Shown here in pieces: positions 1 to 8,467 of a DNA stretch of 64,000 nt. The DNA is from Rhodanobacteraceae bacterium (GTDB lineage: Bacteria > Pseudomonadota > Gammaproteobacteria > Xanthomonadales > SZUA-5): NCBI GenBank assembly GCA_016717705.1, contig JADKFD010000003.1, forward strand, positions 62,001-126,000, in the 5' to 3' direction. Positions within the stretch are counted from its first letter, which is position 1. Each line of letters opens with the position of its first letter. A program made the position numbers and the translations under genes. Below the pieces are notes generated by a model. That model had not been told where the DNA came from and did not search any database. It was given only the letters and a program-made list of their open reading frames with translations.

Positions 1-81
1 CGAAGTGGGCCCCCTGCCCCCTGCCCTCTGCCCCGCTGATTGCCGCGACGTGGCGCGCCACCCGCAAAAGCCCACGCGGGC

Positions 82-1185
82 ATGAAACCGCCGCGCATCC
101 TCGTCGGCCTCTCCGGCGGAGTCGACTCCTCGGTCACCGCGCTGTTGCTCAAACGCGCCGGACGCGAGGTCGGTGGCTTGTTCATGAAGAACTGGGAAGA
201 GGACGACGTCGGCGGCGCCTGCAGCGCCGAAGCCGATGCGCGCGACGCCCGCGCCATCGCCGATCTGCTCGGCATACCGTTCTTTGGTCGCAACTTCGCC
301 GCCGAGTACTGGGATGGCGTGTTCGAGCATTTCCTGGCCGAACTCAAGGCCGGGCGCACGCCGAATCCGGACATCCTGTGCAACCGCGAGGTCAAGTTCA
401 AGACCTTCGTCGAGCACGCCCAGGATCTGGGTTACGAGCGCATCGCCACTGGCCACTACGCGCGCCTGCGTCGACTGGATGGCCAGGTCGAACTGCTGCG
501 TGGCGTCGACCCGAACAAGGACCAGAGCTATTTCCTGCACGCACTGGACCAGCAGCAACTGGGCTGGGCCGAGTTTCCCGTCGGCCATCTGCTGAAGCCA
601 GAGGTGCGTCGGATCGCCACCGAAGCCGGCCTGCCAACCCACGCCAAGCGCGATTCGACCGGCATCTGCTTCATCGGCGAGCGCAATTTCGACCCCTTCA
701 TCGCGCGCTATCTGGCGCCCAATCCGGGGCCGATGCGCACGCCGGAAGGCGAACTGATGGGCGAGCACCGCGGGCTGCAGTTCCATACCCAGGGCCAGCG
801 CGGCGGCCTGGCCATCGGCGGCCGCAAGGGCGGCAGCGGCGAACCCTGGTACGTCGCCGCCAAGTCGATCGCCGACAACACGCTGATCGTGGTCCAGGGC
901 GACCACCCGGCGCTGTACGGCTCACGCCTGAGCACCGAGGCGATCAACTGGATCGCCGGTGTGGCGCCTGCGGCCGAGTTCACATGCACGGCGAAGATTC
1001 GCTATCGACAGGCCGACCAAACCTGCCAGGTGCGGCGATTGGATGACGGCAGTGGTGTCGAAGTGCTGTTCGACGAGCGCCAACGCGCGATTACGCCGGG
1101 CCAGTCAATCGTGTTCTACGACGGCGAGGTGTGCCTCGGTGGCGGGGTGATCAAGGCCAGCGACGCATTCCTGGGCGGGCTGTAG
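82..1185 (+). CDS. mnmA: tRNA-specific 2-thiouridylase MnmA
   Basis: Thiolates U34 of tRNA-Lys, -Glu and -Gln in the cytosol, using ATP and sulfur relayed from IscS/Tus proteins. The 367-residue product matches the usual length (E. coli 368). An N-terminal PP-loop SGGVDSS (residues 11-17) binds ATP; the two conserved cysteines lie in PDILCNREVKF (C100) and GICFIG (C196). I chose the ATG at 82 because the in-frame TTG at 40 adds 14 residues absent from the family. It is transcribed alone here; the next gene runs convergently and a REP cluster lies between them. Confidence 0.97.
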   Translation: MKPPRILVGLSGGVDSSVTALLLKRAGREVGGLFMKNWEEDDVGGACSAEADARDARAIADLLGIPFFGRNFAAEYWDGVFEHFLAELKAGRTPNPDILCNREVKFKTFVEHAQDLGYERIATGHYARLRRLDGQVELLRGVDPNKDQSYFLHALDQQQLGWAEFPVGHLLKPEVRRIATEAGLPTHAKRDSTGICFIGERNFDPFIARYLAPNPGPMRTPEGELMGEHRGLQFHTQGQRGGLAIGGRKGGSGEPWYVAAKSIADNTLIVVQGDHPALYGSRLSTEAINWIAGVAPAAEFTCTAKIRYRQADQTCQVRRLDDGSGVEVLFDERQRAITPGQSIVFYDGEVCLGGGVIKASDAFLGGL

Positions 1186-1192
1186 CTACACG

Positions 1193-1307
1193 TGTGGGAG
1201 CGGGTTCACCCCGCGAGCTCTTGCCTGGCTTTTGCGAAGGGGGTTCACCCCGCGAGCTTTTGCTTCGCTTCCACCCCAAGGATCGCGGAATAAATCCGCT
1301 CCCACAG
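1193..1307. repeat. GTAG-REP-like palindromic repeats downstream of mnmA
   Basis: Two direct copies of a GGGTTCACCCCGCGAGCT word (1193-1220 and 1239-1258) are followed by an inverted relative reading GATCGCGGAATAAATCCGCT (1281-1307). The word begins with GTGGGAGCGG and so resembles the short REP family common in Xanthomonadales and Pseudomonas. The cluster fills the space between two convergent genes, where it could fold into a hairpin protecting or terminating both mRNAs. Function is inferred. Confidence 0.7.
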
Positions 1308-1317
1308 GAAGCTAGAG

Positions 1318-1875
1318 CTACTCCGCCCACAACTCGGCCAGCGCCGTCGGTACCGCCTCAAACGGTTCAATGGCGGCCGTCTCGTCGCCACCGTGCGTAG
1401 CCAGCAGCAACCAACGCCCACCCTCCAGTCGATACGACTCCAGCGTCTGCGCGATCGGATCGACCAGCCACAGATTCGGCACGCCGTTGGCGGCGTAAAT
1501 GCGCATCTTCAGTTGACGATCGATGCGCGCCGTGGACGGCGACAACACCTCGCAGACCCAGTCCGGCGCCAGCTCGAACCACGCCGTCTCCGGCAGTTTC
1601 GGCATGCGTTCGCGACGCCAGCCGGCGACGTCGGGAACGATCACGTCGCGGCCGAGGTGCAATTCCGGTTCGATCAGGATGATCCAGCCACCGGGGCCGC
1701 CGCGGCCCCGGTCGAAGGGATCGTACATTGAGCCCACCAGGGAACTGGTGGAGCGCGCATGCCTCGGCGCCGGCCGCGGATGCGTGTACAGCGCGCCGCT
1801 GAGGATCTCCGCGACCAGATGCTCGGGTGCGTTGAGAACATCCTCGTAGGTGGCGAATTTGGGCACGGTGCTCAT
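1318..1875 (-). CDS. Uma2 family (PD-(D/E)XK-like) putative endonuclease
   Basis: A 185-residue protein of the Uma2/DUF820 family, widespread in cyanobacteria and scattered in other bacteria, with a predicted restriction-endonuclease fold. Visible signatures are the start region (YEDVLNAPEHLVAEIL), VPDVAGW, PDWVCEVLSPST, a following D-x3-K, and YAANGVPNLWLVDP. The acidic residues and the Lys would form the metal-dependent nuclease site. ATG at 1873-1875 gives the family's usual N-terminus; a longer open frame upstream is repeat-derived. No toxin or antitoxin partner is visible, and its target is unknown. Its place directly downstream of the lpt operon looks like a local insertion. Confidence 0.85.
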   Translation of the reverse strand: MSTVPKFATYEDVLNAPEHLVAEILSGALYTHPRPAPRHARSTSSLVGSMYDPFDRGRGGPGGWIILIEPELHLGRDVIVPDVAGWRRERMPKLPETAWFELAPDWVCEVLSPSTARIDRQLKMRIYAANGVPNLWLVDPIAQTLESYRLEGGRWLLLATHGGDETAAIEPFEAVPTALAELWAE

Positions 1876-2024
1876 GGGGGCATTGTGCAGCCGAACAAGC
1901 AAAGGCAGTGGTGAATGGGGGGGTAAGTGGTGAATGGCAAGAGCGGCTCGCGCGCGCCGTGAGACCACCGCGCGCCGCCACTCGACGCGAGCTGCGCGCG
2001 CCCCACTCCCCAGCCTCTTCCTTC

Positions 2025-2744
2025 TCACAACCTGAACTTGTCACCCAGATACACCTCGCGCACCTTCGGATGCGCCAGGATCTGTTGCGGCGTGCCTTCA
2101 GCCAGCACCTGGCCGGCGTTGAGCACGTAGGCGCGGTCGCAGATGTCGAGCGTCTCGCGCACGTTGTGGTCGGTGATCAACACGCCGATGCCGCGATCCT
2201 TGAGGTGCGCGATGGCTTCCTGGATCTCGCCGACGGAGATCGGGTCGACGCCGGCGAAGGGCTCGTCGAGCATGATGAAGCGCGGCTTGGCGGCCAGCGC
2301 GCGGGCGATTTCGACGCGACGGCGCTCGCCGCCGGACAGGCTCTGTCCGAGCTGACCGCGCAGGTGCGTCACCTGCAGTTCTTCCAGCAGCGCTTCGAGC
2401 ACCACGGTGCGACCGCGTTTGGTCAAGTCCTTGCGCATCTCCAGCACCGTGAGCAGATTGTCCTCGACGGTCAGACGGCGGAACACGCTGGGTTCCTGCG
2501 GCAGATAGCCGATGCCCATGCGCGCGCGATCGGACATCGACAGCGCGGTGATGTCGCGGCCATCCAGTTCGATGCGCCCGCGGTCGGCGGCGATCATGCC
2601 GACGATCATGTAGAAACAGGTGGTCTTGCCGGCGCCATTCGGGCCCAGCAGTCCGACCACCTCGCCAACGCTCAGATGGCAGGAAACACTGCGGACGACC
2701 TCGCGGCCGCGATAACGCTTGCTCAGGGATTCGACCAGCAGCAT
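2025..2744 (-). CDS. lptB: LPS export ABC transporter ATP-binding protein LptB
   Basis: The cytoplasmic ATPase that powers lipopolysaccharide extraction by LptFG and transfer along the LptC-LptA bridge. The 239 residues include Walker A GPNGAGKTT (about 34-42), Q-loop, signature LSGGERRR, Walker B FIMLDEP and the H-loop histidine in LITDHN. It is the last gene of the kdsD-kdsC-lptC-lptA-lptB cluster and lies 7 nt after lptA. In most gammaproteobacteria rpoN follows; here a Uma2 gene and mnmA do. Confidence 0.97.
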   Translation of the reverse strand: MLLVESLSKRYRGREVVRSVSCHLSVGEVVGLLGPNGAGKTTCFYMIVGMIAADRGRIELDGRDITALSMSDRARMGIGYLPQEPSVFRRLTVEDNLLTVLEMRKDLTKRGRTVVLEALLEELQVTHLRGQLGQSLSGGERRRVEIARALAAKPRFIMLDEPFAGVDPISVGEIQEAIAHLKDRGIGVLITDHNVRETLDICDRAYVLNAGQVLAEGTPQQILAHPKVREVYLGDKFRL

Positions 2745-2751
2745 CGGCGGG

Positions 2752-3330
2752 TCAGGGCCCGATCAGGCGTGCGGCGTCGGAAGGCGCCAGGGCACTCGAC
2801 TTCGGCGCCTCTTTCGGCACTTCAACCGGCTTGGGAGCCTTCGGCGGAATCACCAGTTGCACGCCGCCGGTGACGCCCTCGCCCGCGGCCAGTCTGCCGG
2901 TCTTGACCGAATACACCACCCGCTGCGAGCGCAGCGTGCCCTGCGGGCGCTCCAGCACGACATTACCGCTCAGTTCGACAGTTTCGTCGGTAAGTTTGTA
3001 GTCGATGGTCGCAGCCTGGGCGTTCAATTCGCCGCCGCCATCCATCGCCTGCTTCAAGGTCGCCGGCTTGCCGGTCAGCAGCGCTCGCGCGACCTCGCCC
3101 TTGTCCTGGGTCACGTCGGCACGCGCGGCGTTCACCACCAGGCTGCCCTGGGTGATGCGCACATTGCCGGTCAGCACGGTGGTATTGGTGTCCATGCCCG
3201 ATTCGAAACGATCGGAATTGATCTGCATCGGCTGCTGGCGATCCGCTTCCAGCGCGCCGGCAGGCAAGGCGACGGCGAGGCACAACAGGGTCAGCCAACG
3301 ACGATCAGGAGCGCTTGCGTTTGGGTACAT
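2752..3330 (-). CDS. lptA: LPS transport periplasmic protein LptA
   Basis: Periplasmic bridge protein whose beta-jellyroll (OstA-like) domain passes LPS from LptC to LptD. The 192 residues open with a signal peptide (RRWLTLLCLAVALPAGALEA), followed by the OstA repeat pattern (ADRFESGMDTNTTVLTGNV). The C-terminal tail is Pro/Lys-rich (PPKAPKPVEVPKEAP). The ATG at 3328-3330 has a good AAGGTG Shine-Dalgarno and overlaps the end of lptC by 26 nt, so translation is probably coupled. Confidence 0.93.
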   Translation of the reverse strand: MYPNASAPDRRWLTLLCLAVALPAGALEADRQQPMQINSDRFESGMDTNTTVLTGNVRITQGSLVVNAARADVTQDKGEVARALLTGKPATLKQAMDGGGELNAQAATIDYKLTDETVELSGNVVLERPQGTLRSQRVVYSVKTGRLAAGEGVTGGVQLVIPPKAPKPVEVPKEAPKSSALAPSDAARLIGP

Positions 3331-3880
3331 ATTCACCTTCCACCTGGCTACGGAGCACGAAGTGATCCTTCTTGAGGTCGGCGCGCAAGCCGACACCACG
3401 AATCTCACTTCCGGTGCTGACAATCTCCACGGCTTCGTCGCTGCTTGCAAGCCGCTCTTCGATGCCGAACTCGATGCGCTCGGAGCGGATCGTGACCGGC
3501 TCGCGCTTGGCCTTGACGCCCTGCAGCACCACGTCGTCCTGCAACCACATGCGATCCTTGGCGACATCCAGCCGACCGCTCGATGAACGCCCGTTCCAGC
3601 GCCCGCCATCGGCGCTCAACACATCGAAGACCGGTGCGGCGATCAGGTATTCGTCGCCGCGACGCGGGCTGGTGATGAGTGGACTGACCAGGACCAGATT
3701 CGGCTGGCCGGCGGCGTCGTAGACGCGCATCTCGACATTGCGGATCTCGTTGTCCTGCCGCGCCACCCGCTGCGCGGCCGGCTCCGCTGCCGGTGGTGCC
3801 AGCCAGCGGATCAGGCCGTAGCTGGCCAGCGTCGTCGCCCCCAGCACCAGCATCCACAATCGGGTACGTTCCGGGGTCAT
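3305..3880 (-). CDS. lptC: LPS export ABC transporter periplasmic protein LptC
   Basis: Bitopic inner-membrane protein that accepts LPS from LptBFG and hands it to LptA. The 191 residues start with a short cytoplasmic segment and one TM helix (LWMLVLGATTLASYGLIRWL), followed by the LptC jellyroll (NVEMRVYDAAGQPNLVLVSPL, then SERIEFGIEE). The ATG at 3878-3880 overlaps the kdsC stop in ATGA, which supports the start and translational coupling. Confidence 0.93.
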   Translation of the reverse strand: MTPERTRLWMLVLGATTLASYGLIRWLAPPAAEPAAQRVARQDNEIRNVEMRVYDAAGQPNLVLVSPLITSPRRGDEYLIAAPVFDVLSADGGRWNGRSSSGRLDVAKDRMWLQDDVVLQGVKAKREPVTIRSERIEFGIEERLASSDEAVEIVSTGSEIRGVGLRADLKKDHFVLRSQVEGEYVPKRKRS

Positions 3881-4389
3881 TGCCCAAGGTCCAGATAGGG
3901 TGCGATCAGATCGTCGAGCTTGTCCTGTGCGGCGAGCACAAATTCGGCGAACTCGCGCACGGCGCCACCACCGGCCGGCCGTGTCGCCACCCAATGACAG
4001 CGCGAGCGCACTGCCGGGATCGCTTCGGCGACGGTCGCCGCGTATTGCACGCGCTCGAGGATGGCCAGGTCGGGCAGGTCGTCGCCCATGAACGCGGCGT
4101 CGTCATAGCTCAGTCCGTTCTCGGCGAGCAGCGCCTCGAACGCGGGCCGCTTGTGGCGTACGCCCAGATGCACCTGCTGGATGCCCAACTCCGCCAGGCG
4201 CCGCGCCGCGGCATCACTGGCGCGCGCACTGATCACGCAGGTGATGATGCCGGCCTGCGCCAACAGCTTGAGCCCGAGACCGTCGTGCACATGGAAGGCC
4301 TTGCTCTCGGCGCCATCCGGCCCGTACAGCAGGCGCCCGTCGGTGAGGATGCCATCGACGTCGAAGCCGATCAGCCGGATGCAGCGCAA
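3877..4389 (-). CDS. kdsC: 3-deoxy-D-manno-octulosonate 8-phosphate phosphatase KdsC
   Basis: HAD-superfamily phosphatase that releases Kdo from Kdo-8-phosphate, feeding lipid A inner-core synthesis. Motif I is FDVDGILTDG near the N-terminus, the motif II Ser is in ISARASD, and motif III is GDDLPDL. The 170 residues fall slightly short of typical homologues at the N-terminus: the only start before the catalytic motif is a TTG at 4387-4389, directly after an in-frame TGA, and no clear Shine-Dalgarno precedes it. A lost base just upstream could hide a longer N-terminus. Confidence 0.92.
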   Translation of the reverse strand: MRCIRLIGFDVDGILTDGRLLYGPDGAESKAFHVHDGLGLKLLAQAGIITCVISARASDAAARRLAELGIQQVHLGVRHKRPAFEALLAENGLSYDDAAFMGDDLPDLAILERVQYAATVAEAIPAVRSRCHWVATRPAGGGAVREFAEFVLAAQDKLDDLIAPYLDLGQ

Positions 4390-4416
4390 TCAAATTCGGT
4401 CGGAAGCGAAAATCCA

Positions 4417-5423
4417 CTAAATCACCCGCGCGCGCAGCAGATCGTGGAAGTTCAGCGCGCCGACCAGCAGCCCTTCACCATCGACCACCAGCAAGCCATT
4501 GATCTTGTGCGCTTCCATCATCTGCGCCGCCTCGATGGCGAGTTTGTCGGCGCCGATGGTGCGTGGATTGGCGGTCATCAGCGCCGACACCGGAGTGCTG
4601 CGCAGGTCGACGCTGGCATCATCCAGCGTGCGCCGCAAATCGCCGTCGGTGAACACGCCGTGCAAACGATCGTCGGCACCCGCGATCGCGGTCATGCCGA
4701 GGTTCTTGCGACTCATCTCCATCAGCGCCTGGGTCACGCTGGCGCTCGGCTCGACGCGCGGAATGTCCTTGCCGGTGTGCATCACATCGCTGATGTGCAC
4801 CAGCAGACGCCTGCCCAACTGGCCGGCGGGATGTGAGGCGGCGAAATCATCCGACGTGAATCCGCGCGCTTCCAGCAACGCGATCGCCAGCGCGTCGCCC
4901 ATCACCAGTGCGGCCGTGGTGCTCGACGTCGGTGCGAGACCCAGCGGACAGGCCTCTTCGGCAACCGAAACGTCGAGATGCACATCGGCCAGCCGCGACA
5001 GGCTGGAGCGTTCGTTGCCGGTCATCGCGATCAGCGGCACACCTTTGCGCTTGACCACTGGCAGGATGGTCAGCAATTCGTCGGTCTCGCCGGAATTGGA
5101 CAAGGCCAGGACCACATCCTTCACCGTGATCATGCCCAGATCACCATGACTGGCTTCGGCCGGATGCACGAAGAACGCCGGCGTGCCGGTGCTGGCCAGG
5201 GTTGCCGCAATCTTGCGTGCGATATGGCCGGACTTGCCGATGCCACTGACAACCACGCGTCCCTCGCAGCCAGCATCAACTGGCAGGCGCGGGTGAACGC
5301 ACCATCGATGCGCGCAGCCAGCGCGCTGATCGCGGCGACTTCGATTTCGATGACACGCCGCCCGGCGGCAGCGACAGCAGCGACCGGCAGATCCTGGACC
5401 GGCCGGGAGACGATGGCATTCAT
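4417..5423 (-). pseudogene. kdsD: Arabinose-5-phosphate isomerase KdsD, frameshifted as read
   Basis: Interconverts ribulose-5-P and arabinose-5-P, the first step of Kdo synthesis. The N-terminal part (from ATG 5423) reads GRRVIEIEVAAISALAARID, and the frame then breaks near 5265-5273. The adjacent frame continues with the SIS domain (VVVSGIGKSGHIARKIAATL, SNSGETDE) and two CBS domains to 4417. Restoring one base gives LACEGRVVVSGIGKSG and a protein of about 335 residues, the family's normal length. The gene is essential in LPS-making bacteria and has no second copy here, so a consensus error is likelier than real loss. Confidence 0.9.
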
Positions 5424-5555
5424 GAACTAAAGTTCCACGGCTGAATCGGTCGTTTCTCTATTCAGGCGGCATCCGATAGCATCAGCGCCCCTTTTGGGAC
5501 ATGCAGACGTGTCCCGGAAACCGCCTGAAGTCTACACCGGTGCACCCTGAACTGG

Positions 5556-5775
5556 GGAACCCCCCCCACCCCAACCTTCTTTGGCCCCCCGGGGCGGGGA
5601 TGGGGGCGCGAAGGGGGCGCGGGGGGCGGAGGCCGCAGACACGGGTGGTGGTGGGGGCCCCCCCCCCCCCCCTCTCTTTTTTGCTTTTGTGGCCCCTTTG
5701 TTCCTTTTTGGCCCCGCAACACACTCGTGCCTCTTGGCGGCCCCCCCGGGCCCCCCCGACCCCAGAAACCCCTGA
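5556..5775. other. C/G-homopolymer block, suspect sequence
   Basis: About 220 nt dominated by runs of C and G with T-rich patches and no coding sense, between kdsD (which starts at 5423) and ibaG. The flanks 5424-5555 and 5776-5793 look normal and hold no gene I can support; 5424-5555 carries an inverted word, TTCAGGCGG/CCGCCTGAA. Similar blocks recur five more times in the window. I read this as a failed consensus region. The kdsD promoter and possibly a small gene could be hidden here. Confidence 0.75.
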
Positions 5776-5793
5776 CCCAACCCGGACCAACCC

Positions 5794-6033
5794 ATGAACG
5801 CTGCCACAGTCCAATCCATGATCGCCGCAGGAATGCCCAATGCGCAGGTTTCGGTCGAGGGCGCCGATGGCGTGCACTTCGAAGCGCTGGTGATCGCCTC
5901 CGAATTCGCCGGATTGCGCCCGCTGCAACGCCACCGTCGGGTGTATGACACACTCGGCGACAAGCTCGGCGGCGAGATCCACGCGCTGTCGCTCAAGACT
6001 TACACGCCCGAGGAATGGGCAGCACGCGGCTGA
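5794..6033 (+). CDS. ibaG: BolA/IbaG family protein
   Basis: A 79-residue BolA-type protein. Such proteins bind [2Fe-2S] clusters with monothiol glutaredoxins and act in iron-sulfur trafficking or the acid response. It starts MNAATVQSMIAAGMPNAQVS, has the central His-containing segment FAGLRPLQRHRRVYDTLGDKL and the Ile-His-Ala-Leu-Ser-Leu-Lys end. It lies 33 nt before murA, the same pairing as E. coli ibaG-murA. The usual mla genes upstream are absent, but the upstream DNA is corrupted. Confidence 0.92.
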   Translation: MNAATVQSMIAAGMPNAQVSVEGADGVHFEALVIASEFAGLRPLQRHRRVYDTLGDKLGGEIHALSLKTYTPEEWAARG

Positions 6034-6066
6034 TTGCTGCGCGCAAACACTGACAAGGACACACCG

Positions 6067-7326
6067 ATGGCCAAGATCATCGTTGAGGGCGGCTCGCCGC
6101 TGAATGGCGAAGTCTGGATTTCCGGCGCCAAGAACGCTGTGCTGCCGATCCTCTCGGCAACCCTGCTGGCGGACAGCCCGTGCACGATCAGCAATGTGCC
6201 GCACCTGCACGACGTCACCACGACCATGGAACTGCTCGGCCAGATGGGCGTGGAACTGGTGGTCGATGAGCGCATGCGCATCCATGCCGACTCGACCAAG
6301 GCGACCTCGTGCTTTGCGCCGTACGACCTGGTCAAGACCATGCGCGCGTCGATCCTGGTGCTCGGCCCGCTGGTCGCACGCTTCGGCCATGCCGAAGTGT
6401 CCCTGCCCGGCGGCTGCGCCATCGGCACGCGCCCGGTCGACCTGCACATCAAGGGGCTGGAAGCGCTCGGCGCCGAGATCACCGTCGAGGCGGGCTATAT
6501 CAAGGCGCGCGCCAAGCGTTTGCGCGGTGCGCGCATCGTGCTCGATCTGGTCACCGTGACCGGCACCGAGAACATCATGATGGCGGCCACGCTGGCCGAG
6601 GGCACCACCATCATCGAGAACGCCGCGCAGGAACCGGAAGTGGTCGATCTGGCCAACTTCCTGATCGAAATGGGCGCGCAAATCGAAGGCGCCGGCAGCA
6701 ACACGATTACCGTGCATGGCGTCGAGCGGCTGCAGGGCTGCCAGTACGAAGTGCTGCCCGACCGCATCGAGACCGGCACCTTCCTGGTCGCCGGCGCCAT
6801 CAGCGGCGGTCGCGTGCTGCTCAAGCGCGCGCGCCCGAAGACGCTGGACGCTGTGCTGCAGAAGCTCGAAGACGCCGGCGCCCACATGAACACCACCGAC
6901 GATTCGATCGAACTCGACATGCGCGGCAACCGTCCGAAGGCGGTTTCGGTCACCACCGCGCCCTATCCGGCCTTCCCGACCGACATGCAGGCGCAGTTCA
7001 CCGCGCTGAACACGGTCGCCGAAGGCGTCGGCATGGTCACCGAGACGGTGTTCGAGAACCGCTTCATGCACGTCCAGGAACTGCGCCGGCTCGGCGCCGA
7101 CATCCGCCTGCACGGCAACACCGCGGTGATCACCGGCGTCAAGCACATGACCGGCGCGCCGCTGATGGCCACGGACCTGCGCGCCTCGGCAAGCCTGGTG
7201 CTGGCCGGCCTGGCCGCGGGCGGCGAGACCACCATCGACCGCGTCTACCACATCGATCGCGGCTACGAGTGCATCGAGGAGAAGCTCGGGGCGCTCGGTG
7301 CGAAGATCCGGCGCTTGCCGAATTGA
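6067..7326 (+). CDS. murA: UDP-N-acetylglucosamine 1-carboxyvinyltransferase MurA
   Basis: First committed step of peptidoglycan synthesis: transfers enolpyruvate from PEP to UDP-GlcNAc in the cytosol. The 419 residues equal the E. coli length. The start reads MAKIIVEGGSPLNGEVWISG. The catalytic Cys, target of fosfomycin, is C117 in LPGGCAIGTRPVDLH, and the substrate-binding ISGAKNAVLPIL lies near the N-terminus. An in-frame start at 6034 would add 11 poorly conserved residues, so the ATG at 6067 is preferred. Co-transcription with ibaG is likely. Confidence 0.97.
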   Translation: MAKIIVEGGSPLNGEVWISGAKNAVLPILSATLLADSPCTISNVPHLHDVTTTMELLGQMGVELVVDERMRIHADSTKATSCFAPYDLVKTMRASILVLGPLVARFGHAEVSLPGGCAIGTRPVDLHIKGLEALGAEITVEAGYIKARAKRLRGARIVLDLVTVTGTENIMMAATLAEGTTIIENAAQEPEVVDLANFLIEMGAQIEGAGSNTITVHGVERLQGCQYEVLPDRIETGTFLVAGAISGGRVLLKRARPKTLDAVLQKLEDAGAHMNTTDDSIELDMRGNRPKAVSVTTAPYPAFPTDMQAQFTALNTVAEGVGMVTETVFENRFMHVQELRRLGADIRLHGNTAVITGVKHMTGAPLMATDLRASASLVLAGLAAGGETTIDRVYHIDRGYECIEEKLGALGAKIRRLPN

Positions 7327-7407
7327 GCGTAGTGCATGGTGGTGAGTAGCAGCCGGCGGGTTGCGACGATTCCCCGGTTGCAGTAGCGAGGCGCACGCCG
7401 CCCTCAC

Positions 7408-7621
7408 CGAACATGCCGTAAGGTATTGATTTAACTGAGAGAGCGGACTTATTCCGCGAGCGCTTTCGCGGGCTAAACCCGCTCCCGGCGCGAATAAGCG
7501 GCGGGCGACCGTGACCTCACCGAACTTCCCGTAACCGGAAAGTAGGTCACGTTGTCTGCGCAGCAGACTACGTGACTCGCGGTGCTGTCACGTAGGCCGC
7601 TGCGCGGCCAACGTGACCTAC
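7408..7621. repeat. Composite repeat region between murA and the DUF3108 gene
   Basis: The 366-nt gap 7327-7692 holds no gene. It contains CGAACATGCCGTAAGGTATT (from 7408), also found at 31590 with one change; a GAGCGG...CCGCTC palindrome at 7441-7488; and two facing hairpins, 7542-7576 and 7587-7621, with the outer word GTAGGTCACGTTG and its complement. The last pair belongs to the same class as the pair at 8468-8555, so DUF3108 is bracketed by copies. These look like GTAG-type REPs arranged as an inverted dimer. Confidence 0.75.
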
Positions 7622-7692
7622 TTCCGCGTGTTCGATGCGCGAACAAGGGCACCGACGGAGGCAACCGCCGCCCGTGCAAAGACAGCCGCCGG

Positions 7693-8397
7693 CTACTCCT
7701 CGAACTTCTGCAGCACGCTGAGCAGCTGCTCGCCATCCGGTTCGATCTGCTCGACCTTGACCGGCAGGTAGCCAAACTGCGGCGCGTGCCAGCTGACGGT
7801 CTTGCGGTCGCTGTTTTCGCGCACGCGCTCGACGCGGATGGCGCTGATGCGGCCATTGGCGGTATCGATCTCCTCCGGACCCACCACCAGGAAGCGCCAA
7901 CTCTCGAGCTTGCCCTTGCTCGCTACCGGCAGATCGAACAAGGAGCCGTCGGCAACGCCTTCGCGCAGGCGCGCGGCGATGCCAAGCACGGTGACGTGGC
8001 GATCGAGCACCGGGCCGGTCACTGCGTAGTTCCATGACTTGTCGTCATCGGACTCGCTGACGGCGCCTTCCGAAATGCTGAGCTTGCGCGAACGGTGGCG
8101 ACCAAACATGTCCTGCTGGTAGCCGTAGCTCAAGCTCGTCAGGCCGGATTCGTCCTGGCGCAGGATCGAGCGCTCCTCGATGGTCACCCCCAGGAATCCG
8201 GCCAGCCCCTGCTTGCCCTCGGTGCGACTGACAAACTCCAGTTCGCCTGGTTCGCGCTCAGTGAGCTGCATGCGCATGACGCCGAGGTCCTTGCCATTGC
8301 GGCTGACCGTGAAGCTGGCCTGGAACGGATCGATGCTCGCGGCGGGTGCTGCCGCGGCAAACAGAAGTGCCAGTACGATCCAGGGTTGCGCCTTCAT
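7693..8397 (-). CDS. DUF3108 domain-containing periplasmic protein
   Basis: A 234-residue exported protein of unknown function. A signal peptide (MKAQPWIVLALLFAAAAPAA) precedes a DUF3108-type beta-rich domain with FQASFTVSRNGKDLGVMRM, a RSRKLSI segment, and the closing FGYLPVKVEQIEPDGEQLLSVL. In Xanthomonadales such genes often lie downstream of purM-purN, as here. The ATG at 8395-8397 starts the signal peptide; a longer open frame has no signal. REP pairs flank the gene on both sides. Confidence 0.88.
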   Translation of the reverse strand: MKAQPWIVLALLFAAAAPAASIDPFQASFTVSRNGKDLGVMRMQLTEREPGELEFVSRTEGKQGLAGFLGVTIEERSILRQDESGLTSLSYGYQQDMFGRHRSRKLSISEGAVSESDDDKSWNYAVTGPVLDRHVTVLGIAARLREGVADGSLFDLPVASKGKLESWRFLVVGPEEIDTANGRISAIRVERVRENSDRKTVSWHAPQFGYLPVKVEQIEPDGEQLLSVLQKFEE

Positions 8398-8467
8398 CAG
8401 GGTTTTCGACTCGCGAGGAGATGGATGTGCATTCGAGCCCCTGACGCATGAATGGGCGCTTATCAAT

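Noticed and set aside
5482..7407. A 641-residue minus-strand open frame opposite murA
   Set aside because: High-GC antisense shadow of murA and ibaG, His/Arg/Gly-rich with no family features.
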